DNA of 64,000 nucleotides, taken from Ignelater luminosus (Eukaryota; Arthropoda; Insecta; Coleoptera; Elateridae). This document shows positions 13,226-24,400 of the stretch, in pieces; the first letter of the stretch is position 1, and the number at the start of each line of letters is the position of its first letter. The position numbers were made by a program, and so were the translations under genes. The stretch covers positions 84,434 through 148,433 of the forward strand of contig VTPC01000425.1 of NCBI GenBank assembly GCA_011009095.1, in the 5' to 3' direction. The notes below the pieces were generated by a model, which searched no databases, was not told the origin of the DNA, and saw only the letters and a list, made by a program, of their open reading frames with translations.

Positions 13226-13468
13226 GGACGGTCAATCGGGCCGTTCGGACTTGTCAGGCCTATCGAGCTGTTGGAGCCTGTCGAACCTGTCAGACCTTTC
13301 AGGCTTTTTGAATTTCTCGGCCCTTCGGATTTCTCAGGTCTTTCGGGTCTTTGGGATCTTTTAGGCCTGTTGGGCCATACGGGTATGTTGGACCGTTTGG
13401 GGCTTTTGGACTTCACAGCCCTTCGGGCGTTTCTCTCGAGCTGTTCGAGTCTCTCGGGCATGTTGGGG
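13226..13468. repeat. Decayed 9-bp minisatellite (about 27 units)
   Basis: A GC-rich block of degenerate 9-bp units, for example TCGGGCCGT, TCGGACTTG, TCAGGCCTA, TCGAGCTGT. The period of nine keeps all frames open, so long frames appear on both strands. In one plus-strand frame they read as G-x-x triplets (GPF, GLV, GLS, GLL, GHT, GML) with glycine often changed to D, E or R. The open frames are a by-product of the period, and no start, splice site or collagen-type context supports a gene. Confidence 0.7.
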
Positions 13469-14123
13469 CGATCAAGAAGTTACCAGGTTTTTTAAGGGTC
13501 GCATCAATTTTGTCTCTAGTTGAGCCAGGTCGGGACGTGCCTGGAAATTTTGGCCGGTGCAGCATTCTAAATGCAGACTATACAACCAGTAGTCGGTTCT
13601 CAAATTGAAAAAATAAATATCCAGCAAATGCTTTCTAACTTTGAGTTTTGAGGAAAAGTTATCAAGATACAAATGAAAAGCCGTAGTGACTTGGTTATTC
13701 AACTCAGAAGTGTAATAAGAATTCTTGAACCTAACGTATCAAAATTCGATCAAGCCTACATCTTCTGGAATTTTCCAGTGGTTTAATTTCTTCTACACCG
13801 AAGCTTATAGATTGTCCATGCTATTTATAAAATATATGAAAATTAACGTAAGTCATCAAATACAACAATAAATCATCGTTTAACTTTTAAGGCTTTATGC
13901 TTGTGACTCTTATAGGCAACCAGATACAATAGTGCATGCTTTTAAAATCCCATTGTCTTACACATTAATAATAAGTGTACTAAAAAAGCAAAATATGAAT
14001 ACAAATTGTACAGAACCCTACAGCTAGTTGTTTTGAAATGTAGTTCCAATGTAAATCAAAATCAAACTTTTGCAATTTTCTTGAAGATTCGATCATTTGT
14101 ATCGAGATGCAACAACACCGTAA

Positions 14124-14133
14124 NNNNNNNNNN
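14124..14133. other. Assembly gap (10 N)
   Basis: Ten consecutive Ns, a conventional placeholder whose real length is unknown. An open frame of 108 codons that appears to cross it is an artefact. Confidence 0.99.
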
Positions 14134-14895
14134 ACAGTCAAACTTTGATCTGTTTTATTTACGAATCTCCGAATTACAGACCGCCGAGGAAAAATCTGAA
14201 CATCAACAAAAAAGTGTAAAATGTCTTGTAATTCGCAAATTAAAAAATATTTTACAGCTGCGACAGGAAAAAATTGTTTATCCTACACATAGGACACTAG
14301 TACTTAATGGGTTAAGTCAAGGTAGAAAATAGCAAAGAACCAGAAGAGACAGTAGCGCAGTAGAGTAGATTTATTCGACCCGTTCGCGAAATATTAAGTG
14401 AACCAAAAAACTAAATTCATGTCTCAAACTATCTCGAGATGAAAGTCCAATCAAAGAAGTGCGTGGTTAATCTAGACCCTAATTCCAAATTAAAATGTCT
14501 ACTATGCAGTCAACATATTATAGGATCCCATCGCAGTATCACCGCGAGGTATGGAAATGCTGTGATTAATTCTCAAAATCTTGACCCAATGAAATATTCC
14601 TTAAAGTTTTATTCCAAAATCAAAAAATAACTACCTAAATAATCTCACAACCTAAAACTTACTGTCGTTGACCTTAATCAGTATAAGCAGGGTTCCTGGA
14701 TCTTATGTGCTAGTACACACCATTTCGCAAAAATGTAATGACTTTGAGACCTACCTGTTTGATCAGAAATACGCGCTCATTACACTTGTCGTTTTTGATT
14801 GAAGATTGGATTAAATTCCAGATTAAAAACTGTCTCCACTACTACCTTTGACAACCCCGAAACATTCAGCTTCCAATCTAGACCCGAGTTAAGCA

Positions 14896-15030
14896 GATTT
14901 TTCTCTGAGGCCAAACTGGCTCGTACAACAACAAAGCTTAAATGTGAAACTAACTAGATTTCTGCTTGTAAGGTGGTTTTTACTAAGCAATTTACTTTTT
15001 TATTGTACCAGCTAAGTTTGTCCACCCCTG
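14896..15030. mobile_element. Decayed hAT-type MITE, same family as 57134-57304
   Basis: The interior (GGCTCGTACAACAACAAA, then a GTGGTTTTTACT piece) and the end (TTTGTCCACCCCTG) match the element at 57134-57304 in order and spacing. The left terminus is degraded, so the start is approximate. Just upstream, about 14825-14890 (ACTACTACCTTTGA, CAATCTAGA) resembles 52575-52640, another shared repeat. Confidence 0.45.
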
Positions 15031-15109
15031 ATCTAGAAAATGAATAAAAAGCTTGATCATTTTCTTTCGGTTAAATTAAACTCTTTTAATAATAGGCAGA
15101 AGATTGAAA

Positions 15110-15175
15110 ATGATCCTACTGGATGGTAGAGCCTTGATCCGGAATATCAACGATGTGAGTTCGATCCCCACTTAA
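15110..15175 (+). repeat. tRNA-like (possible SINE head)
   Basis: TGGTAGAGCC resembles a pol III A box, and GAGTTCGATCC a B box. Between them TTGAT and ATCAA can pair around a seven-base loop, and the GTGAG/CCCAC arm around TTCGATC resembles a T arm. There is no acceptor stem, the D stem does not pair, and the base before the anticodon is C not T. That suggests a degenerate tRNA-derived repeat rather than a tRNA gene. Confidence 0.28.
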
Positions 15176-15199
15176 AATCTAATTTTGTAAATGTACAAC

Positions 15200-17334
15200 C
15201 AATCTGTATCTCTGATACAGAAAAATGATAATCTACAACAACAAACGTAGGTACCTGACAAAACTAAACGATTGATTGATTCAAGATTAGGAAAAGACTG
15301 CTTACTTGCTATATTGTCTCTTTCACTGAATTTCCATGTACGGAAGCGGAGGTAATTTTGAAAAATCGATCTTAATGGTCGCAATATTTTTACTCTACCA
15401 GCAGTGGTTTATAAGCCGCGACTCCCAGTTCAACACATTCGTTGGCATTTCGACTCCACATTTAAGACAGGAAATATGCTTGTTAAACAGAAATCGATAT
15501 AGCACCGTTCAAGATTATTTGTGTTTCGTTGCCTTTAACCGTGATTTCTTTTCTATTTCTTTTTGATTTATTTCTTTAGTTTTACAGATTGTTAATCGCA
15601 TCCTCCGAACGTATTTTTAAAATAAATTTTCTAAATATTCTATAACATACCTAACCTTTTCCAGATAATAATCTTAATAATGCCAGCATTGAGGTGTTTT
15701 ATTTTCCGTTAATTTAGCATGTCGTTGGCTAATTTCGGTGGTCCTTCTTCATTTCTTAAGTTTTCTCTTTGACTAACTACGTTGCAAGTTCACAGCCGTT
15801 GCGTTAGTTGACTCAGACGATCAGTTAGAAAACTATATCTTAGCGAAGACATTAACCTTATAATAGTTTTTACACTGAGATTCCGATGTTGCTGCATTGT
15901 GGGTTCTTGGAACTTGAAACTAGTTTTTTTCTCGATTCCCGAGAGTCAAAACCGTTAGTTAGTTCCCTCATCTTTACTTCTTTTAATATGTTTCCACACT
16001 TGATCAACCTAATTTTAATTACAACAAGGAACGTCTCACCAACAAATTAATTTGAACGTACGAAGTTTCTCAAGCTAAAAATTTTTGGTCGCGATTTAAG
16101 TAGTTAACTTCATGATCTTAGCGTAAGTAAAAGTACTCGTACCATTGCGCCCACCACAAGGTTATATTATGCGCTGCTCACAAAAAATGTATCATAATTG
16201 TCTAGCTGGTGATTCTGCAACGTTGTGACTTTTTTTTTATTCAACCAATCTAGCTTATCGCTAGCCAAAAATAATATCATCAATAAGCCCTGTCATCAGT
16301 TCAAACATATTCAGTAATTTTCTCACACCCATTAAAATTAACATTTTAGTCATTTCTAATAACAGAAGGTTCTGAATCCACACGATAACATTCCCCTATG
16401 GATGCTTCCAGGGCCGCTTCAACGTCTTTGCGTTTCCGTTGGGATTGTCAGAAGGTTTCCATTGTTTTATTTGCTTTTTGTCATGCTTGCTCTTCGTTGT
16501 CCTTTGCCATTTGTTGGTCAAAAATCCATTTCACCGATTTCTGCAGTGCCATCACCAAAACGAGAGGACCATTTGTGATGCCCCTAAGAACTAAAAATTT
16601 TATTTGCAGGAGTCCTTGTAAAAGCGCCTACCGGCTTGCATGGCTTGCCTTTGCCTAAAGAGGCGCGATGCTCATTTTTCAATTCACGCTCACTCTACCA
16701 GATGACAACTGTAGAAGTTGCAAACACCTTCTAAACTCATTGCTTCCCTAATGGGTACCAGCAATGAAGATGATCATGGTGTCGGCTGCATTAATCCTGA
16801 TTGATTGATCTTGGCATGATATGGCTTTTATACTAACAATAAATTAGAAAACAAGTTGTTTACTGGATATTTTAGATTTTTGTTGCTGTTTGAGTTATGC
16901 TATGCATGTCGCGGGAACGTTAGTTAGTATTCTACGGTTGAATTGCAGCTATATTTGAAATTGCAGTTCAAGAACATCATTATCTCTAGTTTGAGTGACT
17001 ATCATATTAACTTTTATAATTATCGTTACGCCCCAATCACAACTACGGAATCCGCTGAAATACAAAAACCCTCACGTCGGCAGGGTCTTTAGCCAATGAG
17101 TTATTATACTTACTTCTTCCTACTTCGGTGGTAAACGGTATCTTCATATCCTTTAAATCAAAATTCAGAAGAAGGTTCGTGTCTCCAACTGCTATTCTAA
17201 AAATTTCTAAAACTTTTCCGAGAATTTTGTCCCGAGAATTCTAGGATCAGAAATCCTAGCGGAAAAACAAAGCTCAAGCGCTGCCCGCCTCAGGCCACCC
17301 TATGTTGTAGCGTAAAATACGATTCTTAAGCGTC
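15200..17334. other. Intergenic, no gene recognised
   Basis: AT-rich sequence with short open frames only. A less AT-rich piece at about 16390-16680 has an open frame on each strand (lysine- and glutamine-rich on the minus strand, with two stops) that could be an old coding fragment. I could not identify it. Confidence 0.4.
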
Positions 17335-17336
17335 TA

Positions 17337-18380
17337 ACACATGGGCTGAAAAGTCCCAGGCCTAACAAAGAAAACACGGCTTTTTTTGTTCAAAATTAGC
17401 TTTATTCATCAACGTAATTTCCATCAAGAACAACGCAATCATTCCAGCGCCGCTCTAACAAAATTTTTTTCTTTGCCATATGCGGTCGTTTCTTTGCAAT
17501 TTCGGCCTTCAAACGTTCCAATAACGCTATATAATATTCACTGTTGATGGTATTTCCCTTCTCAAGATAGTCGATGGATATTACACCACGCACATCCCAA
17601 AATACCGAGGCCATAACCTTTCCAGCCGATTGTTGTGCTTTCGGTCGCTTTGGACGAGGTTCACCAGTCGCTGTCCACTCAGATGACGATCGTTTTGATT
17701 CCGGAGTGAAGTGATGGATCCATGTTTCATCCATTGTCACATATCGACGCAAAAATTCCGGTTTGTTACGTTTAAACATGGCCAAACACTGCTCAGAAAC
17801 ATCAACACGTTCTTGTTTTTGGTGAACAGTGAGCAAACGCGGCACCCACTCTGAGCAGAGCTTTCTCATAGTCAAATGCTCATGCAATATAAAGCCAACA
17901 CGTTCTTTTGATATCTTTACGATGTCAGCTAACTCACACAACTTCACTTTTCGATCATTCAAAACGATTTTGTGGATTTTTTTGATGTTTTCTGGTGTTA
18001 CCGCCTCATTTGGACGTCCACTGCGTTCTGCATCATCGGTGTCTCTACGACCACGTTTGAAGTCAGCAAACCAACGTTTTATTGTTGTTTCTGATGGAGC
18101 GGAGTCCCCATAACACTTTTCAAGCCATTGCTTCGCTTGAACGGTATTTTTTCCCATCAAGAAGCAGTGTAAAATTAAAACACGAAATTGTTTTTGATCC
18201 ATTGTTTTGAAAATAACAAAAGTAGCGTCACTCTTAGCACAATAACTCACAAAATAATGAATAGAATATCATGAAATGTTAACAGCTGTCTTTTGAAGGT
18301 TAGTACTAACTGAAAAAGCGGTGAATGCAATAGAACTAGCGCCATCTATTTGTTAGGCCTGGGACTTTTTAGCTCATGTG
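17337..18380 (-). mobile_element. Mariner element, internally deleted, with TIRs and TA target sites
   Basis: The ends are inverted copies (ACACATGGGCTGAAAAGTCC at the left, its near complement at 18361-18380) and each is flanked by the TA dinucleotide mariner duplicates (17335-17336, 18381-18382). At 1044 bp it is about 250 bp shorter than a typical mariner because of an internal deletion in the transposase gene. Confidence 0.93.
17402..18202 (-). pseudogene. Mariner transposase, in-frame internal deletion
   Basis: The frame begins MDQKQFRVLILHCFLMGKN, the usual mariner start, and ends LERRWNDCVVLDGNYVDE, the usual mariner end, giving 266 aa against about 345 for the family. The N-terminal helix-turn-helix DNA-binding region is present, as is the first catalytic aspartate in MDETWIHHF. 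The sequence then jumps from HMAKKKI straight to the C-terminal LLERRWND (junction near 17460). The stretch with the second and third catalytic aspartates is gone. The frame stays open, so a protein could be made that binds DNA but cannot cut it. An open extension of 16 codons upstream of the methionine is not needed. Confidence 0.93.
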
Positions 18381-18382
18381 TT

Positions 18383-20990
18383 AATAGATGCGCGAAGCGC
18401 TACCATTAACCTTACGTATATAGCAGGCATACTGATTCTTGTAAGATTTCTGTGTCTCTGCTCAATTGTGGATCGCCAGGTGGCCTCATATTAAAACGTA
18501 AAACGACTATCTTAACCACATATTGGTTTCTTCTAAGAAGGTAGCGAGAAGAGAAGCGAAGCGCGACTATTAGCCTTATAAAAATGTAGTAGTTAGATAA
18601 AAAAAAATGGTTGAAACTAATTCTGGTTACAAATACCAAGAATATCTATGCAATTTTTTCCTGATTTTGTAAAAATAGGTCTTATTTTTTTATGATTTTT
18701 ATTTCTCCCCAAGTCGGGAAATCTCGAAGCAAGATCGTCGAGACCTCGAGAAATCTCGAACTTAAAACAACACTTTACAAAACTGAAATAACTCATGAGA
18801 AAATAATTAGATTTTTTCAATAGTTTTCTAGTTTTAGCCTCACATTCAGAATCTACCAAACAGTCATTTATTACCAACAAAAAGCACTTGTAAAATCTAT
18901 TAACGATTATAAAGGATATCCGGAAAGGTTTAAGTATAATGCACTTTTTCGGTTTAGCCAAAACCGGTAAGTAAGAAGTACACAGTGGTGAAGTAATAAA
19001 TATCTATCTATCTTGGTTCTTGTAATTTTGAGAAAGAATGCAAATAAATTTAATGTTGGATATTTAAAAAAAAAGCAAATAAAGTTACTGAAGTTTTTAA
19101 TTTTTCGACTCGCCAAGAAGCCTAAAAAATACCCTTTAGTTGTCATGACCTTCTACTCTGAGTTCTTAAATTAAATAGCAGCATCCTGTGAATCTTGTGG
19201 ATCAGTAACAGTAAGTGAAAGAATTTTGTTTTGCATATCTAAGCATATTCATGACAAAATTATGAGTGATATCACGCCTCACTGCTCAGGAGTCTATCTC
19301 CGCTCAACGAAGGACTGTCAAACACAATTGACATGAGATTTGTGTAATTCTCTTCAAACATTTACCTGAGCATTACTTATTTCTGAAACTTTAAAATTGC
19401 CGCTTTCAATTTCAGAATATTTTCACCTCTTTACAAGAAGTAGATTGCTGCCTTGGTATCGTGCACAACGATTTGATAACCTGTGTACTATTGCTTGTGC
19501 ACATTAATAATAATTCTCACGGATTTTTAGTGACGGCTTTGATATAGGCTGTGCCGTTCACGTGAGTTGTTTTGCAAAAAATATTTCATAGGCTTATGTA
19601 ATTAGCTAAAATGCCATGCTGTTGGAAAAGAATTGCAAACTTACTGGAACTTCTCTGAAAAACGCAATGTCACCTGATATTTAACTTTTGACTCGGAGCC
19701 TTGTTACTAGTTATTGCTGTCTGTTGAAGACATAATATTTATGAACTACCTATTCTGACAGTAATATGTTGGTGCTCTTATCGAAACGAATCGTAATAAC
19801 ATTATTTTGGTATGTTTTTGCCAAAAACACTAGCTGATAACTAGAGATTATCAGACTTTACAAGTTTAACATCTTATTTGGTTGGGTTTGATCTATGTAT
19901 GTGATTTATATAACACGCATATTTTTTGAGCCCTGAAAAAATTCGTCTTTCATGCTACACTTTTAGCTCTTAGATTTTATGAACTTTGGTAACTTCTAAC
20001 TCAAAGAGTAAGACGGCTATTATTAAAGCAAGATAATACCTCAGCTACCACCGTATGGAGTATCTCGACAATCTGTCTGATAACAAAATTCAGAAGCCGC
20101 ATGAGCCTTTGTGGTTTCTGTTTATTAATTTTGTCTCGTGAAAGTTCATTCAAGTCTACTAGAAATTGGCAATTTCAATTTAGAATAAAAAACTGGATAG
20201 CCAACAAAAACCGTCGATGAATACACAAGTAAAGTTTTTGTTATGCCCAAAATAAAAAACTTTTTTAATAGAAGAACAATGTCGAGTAATTTCAAATAAA
20301 TTTTTTCCAGTTATTGCGATGAAAACATTTTCTTTGGAAAGTCAATCTTCATTCTTTACAATTTAAAAACTTTCAAAACAAATTTTCTGGTAAAGTCAGA
20401 CACATCCAGGATTTCTTTTTTTATATCTTTCTTTTCGGAGAAGAGCCTTTTATATTCAACACTTCAAAAACCAATAATACTTACACGGCAATACGCACAT
20501 GTACATGTATCTCAGTTTTCACAAGATAAAAGCTTTTTCGATATCAAAACTGAATCACATTTTTGTTTCATGAAACTGTAAAAGCTGCATTTTTGTTTAT
20601 TAAAGAGAAAATGTATAGTTCAATTTGAATTTAAACTTGAGACTAGGTTGTTCTAGAAACTAAATTCTACACTATTATATGTGGCATTGTAAAACGAGAA
20701 GATAAACAATTACTACAGAGAGAATTGCGAACAAAGCTACTCTTATACGAAACTACAAATCGAATTTGGCTTAGGAATAATATGTAGTAGTTTAGTTGCT
20801 TGTACCTACTACTGAAAAGGCTTTGCATCTAATAAATACACCATATGCACGTAAATTTTCAGAAATATCGTAATTAACTAGCAGCAAGCATTTTATTATC
20901 ATTTCACCGAGAGGCAAATTCAACATTTTTTTTCTTTTTCCAATTACAAATCTGTTTAGCGAGAAAATGTTCTTGTAGAGATGGATTTGT
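18383..20990. other. Noncoding flank, no gene recognised
   Basis: AT-rich DNA after the mariner. It lies upstream of the first visible homeobox exon and could be intron of that gene. No exon with homeodomain helix 1 or 2 was found on the plus strand. Confidence 0.4.
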
Positions 20991-21316
20991 CAAAACAAAG
21001 GGCATTTGATGGAGATCTATGTGCAGACTGTACCGCGGAAGACGCGCAGCACGTCCTAGCCGCCCTCGATTCCATCAAATGGATCCGTAATGAAGTTACC
21101 CCCGCCCTGAGCGGATGAACCACCCTCTACCATCCCCAAAAGTCCCCAAAACAACTGACTCCGAGCGGCTCTCTTTAAGACAACCTAATGCATATTTTGC
21201 GACCTTATCGCCTCCTTTTGTTTGTCCCCGTGTTGCTATAAGTAGCTTTGTCAAGGGGGGTTCATTCGTTCTTTTGTTCTTAGAATCCAAACGGGATGGA
21301 ATAAAATTTGGTTAAA
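20991..21316 (+). repeat. Possible 3' end of an R1-like LINE
   Basis: A GC-rich island set in AT-rich DNA. The plus strand reads GDLCADCTAEDAQHVLAALDS, resembling the C-x2-C-x6-H knuckle near the C-terminus of R1-clade reverse transcriptase proteins, followed by a stop at 21117 and about 200 bp that could be a 3' UTR ending in an A-rich tail. CATTTGATGGA at 21003 and TCCATCAAATGG at 21071 form an inverted repeat. This is a suggestion only. Confidence 0.33.
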
Positions 21317-21456
21317 AAAATTTTAAAGTACTCATTATAAAAGGTTTTTGCATTTTATTAATTGAGAACATGATCCAATTAGCGTAATATTACAATTAGA
21401 TTTTAAAAAGAGATATAACTATTTAGCGATTAAAATTATTTATTTATAATCCGCAG

Positions 21457-24400
21457 GTATGGTTTCAAAATAGAAGAGCCAAATATCGAAAGCAAGAAAA
21501 ACAATTACAAAAAGCGTTAGCACCTTCGGTTTTACCAGGATGTAATGGCGCTATGATGAGGAATATTTATCCAGGAGCTGCTCGAGGATACCAGCCTTAT
21601 CCACATCCTACAGCTATTAATAGATATCCACAGGTAATAATGTTTTCATTTATTCGTAGATTTATTCATAGAATTATTCAACGAAAAAGGGACAAGTAAG
21701 TAGGTGTATAATATGGAAACTTAAAGACTTCATGAATGAAAACGAGACTTCACCGTCAGACTAATGTCATTAGCAACTCTTCTATAATTACACACTTTTG
21801 TTAACTTTTGAGTTTCGACCTTAAAACTTTTCTTATAGTTGGATTCTCATTTCTTAAAAAGAAAGAATTTTTGACCTTCTATAAATTTGAATTTGAAGTG
21901 TTTTCGGAAAAGCTAATTTGGACAATTCTATCAAGGAAATTAGAAATTTACATTTAAATGAAAAAAGAAAAAAATTGATTTTATTGAAGTCAGAATTTAA
22001 ACAAAATTCTTTAAAGACCATTTCGTTTCTTTTTGTTTAACAAAAAGAAATTCATTTTAAATCTGAACTTTCGTAATTCCGCAATCCATTTCGTATCCGA
22101 AAAAAGAATTCCGCATACTTTGCTTGCGTTTATACCGTGAGGGTAACCTAATTCGTGAAGGAATTTGCATATATTTGATGATACGGACCGACGTCTACCG
22201 TCGGCGGCGTCGACGGGCGCCGGCCGTCGCTCAGCGGCCACACGGGCGGATGAAATGCGGTCTTACACCTAAACTAATCATCCAACCTCTTTGACCTCAT
22301 CTAATTACGTTACCTGTGTCGCACTAATCATCAGAATTGCGACGATGACGCGCGTACTATCTGGTTTACCTTGCCTTTTCCCAATAGCAAAACCCATTGA
22401 AATTTGTAAGCTTTACGCTTTTGATTTCTAAATTGCCAAACACATTTTGCATACATACATAGGTAATGTTGGTTAATGACTTGTAAACTTATATTAGAAT
22501 TAGAACAAAATACTAAAAACTAATTAAAGAAGGAAAATGTACACAAACAAAAATAAGAAAAATATTGCATACTACATAAATTTATAAAACAGAATGTCTT
22601 ATTACTTAAGTTACCGTCAGTATTTACTATTTATTTTATAAATATAATTTTTAGCCTGTGTTTAAATAGCTGAACTTTGTTTTGAAGGTAAGGGACATTT
22701 TGCTATACTGATTAGCTCTAATTCTTCAATACCATGAAGAAAATTCATGTCAGTTTTCATTTATTCGTTTCTCTTGTTCAATTCAGTATCTTTACATCAA
22801 AAATTTAATTCAACCCAAACACCCTTGTATTCGTGAATTCTAAATTTCAAAATACTCCTTTTCTTCTAAAGAAATAAATACGGATAAATACAAGAGGCTA
22901 TTTCTTTATTGTATCCAAATTTCCATTCCCGTTTAACAAATCAAATTTAACAGATCTTACTAGTAAATGGCATGGAACGTTTCATCAACAAAACAGTTTC
23001 TAAAATAAAGGGTTTTCCAATAAGAGGTGTTATTTTGATATTCAAAGAAAAGTGCCATTTTTTAATATAAATGATCGGATGTTTATTTCATTATAAAGAG
23101 GAAGGTATGCCGTTAATAGTGGAAAATAACATCAGGCAAATGACCACCACGACCACGCTTACAGGACAATATCCTTTTCATGAAATTTTCCATAACCAAA
23201 TCGCAAAGTGGCTGCCCTATGTCCTCGATAGCCTCACGAATTCCATCTTTGAGGTCTTGAATCGACGCTGGGCTGTTGGCGTAGACCTTCTCTTTCACGT
23301 GGCCCCAAAGAAAGAAGTCGCAAGGTGTTAAATCACAAGATCTCGGTGGCCAATTGTGATCACCTCTTCGAGAGATAACACGGTCCGGAAACTTTTTCCG
23401 TAAAAGATCAATGGTTTCGTTGCTTGTGTGGCACGTAGCGCCGTCTTGTTGAAAGTAAACGTTGTCCAGATCAATACCATCCAATTCCGGCCATAAAAAA
23501 TCGTTAATCATCTCTCGATAGCGCAATCCAGTCACCGTAACTGTTGCTCCAGCCTCATTTTCGAAAAAGTAAGGTCCAATGACTCCGCCGGACCATAAAC
23601 CGCACCAAACAGTCACACGTTGAGGATAGAGAGACTTTTCAACAATAACTCTTGGATTTTCTGAGCCCCAGATCCGACAATTTTGCTTGTTGACGAAGCC
23701 ACCGAGGTGGAAATGGGCCTCATCACTCAAGATGATTTTTCGATGGAATTCTGGATCATTTTCATGCATTTCAACGACCCAATCAGCAAAGACACGACGT
23801 TGTTGATGATCGGCCGGCTTGAGTTCTTGTGTTAACTGGACTTTATAAGCCTTAAGACCCAAATCTTTATGCAAAATACGGTGTAATGACGTTTGTGGAA
23901 TGGCTAATTCCAAAGAACGACGAGGAATGGACAAACCTGGGTTTTCTTTAACACTTTCGGCTACAACAGCAATATTCTCGGCTGTTCTTGAGCGACGTGC
24001 ACGGGTTTTATTCTTCACATCACTAACTTGTCCCAAGAGCTCGAATTTTTTCACCAATTTCTGTATTGCGGTCCGACAAGGTGCTTCACGGTGACCCAAA
24101 AATGTTCGAGTTTTACGAACCGTCTCTGCCAAATTTTCACCATTTTTATAGTGAATTTTAATAATTTCAATGCGTTGTTGAAGCGTGTATCGTTCCATAT
24201 TTATTAATGGCGTAGTTTCTACTTGTCAAATGTCAAAAAATGATAGCTTCAAAAGTGACATCTACCGAAATAGCGGGCTATTCAAAATAACACCTCTTAT
24301 TGGAAAACCCTTTATAAATCAAGCTGTACATATTTTTGGCTGCAAATGAATTAAACGTAAATAAATTCGAGAAGTAACAAGATCTATTGCACATCTTACC

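Noticed and set aside
13183..13608. Overlapping 85-97 codon frames on both strands
   Set aside because: They follow from the 9-bp repeat period; no start or splice context.
14006..14332. 108-codon frame across the N gap
   Set aside because: The gap length is arbitrary, so the frame across it has no meaning.
15110..15175. Functional tRNA gene
   Set aside because: No acceptor stem, unpaired D stem, and C in place of the invariant T before the anticodon.
16398..16658. 86-codon frame
   Set aside because: No recognised domain on either strand; the minus-strand reading has stops.
23071..23331. 86-codon frame antisense to the DD41D transposase (also 34402-34662, 23900-24094, 33639-33833)
   Set aside because: Shadow frames that occur identically in both copies because the elements are identical.
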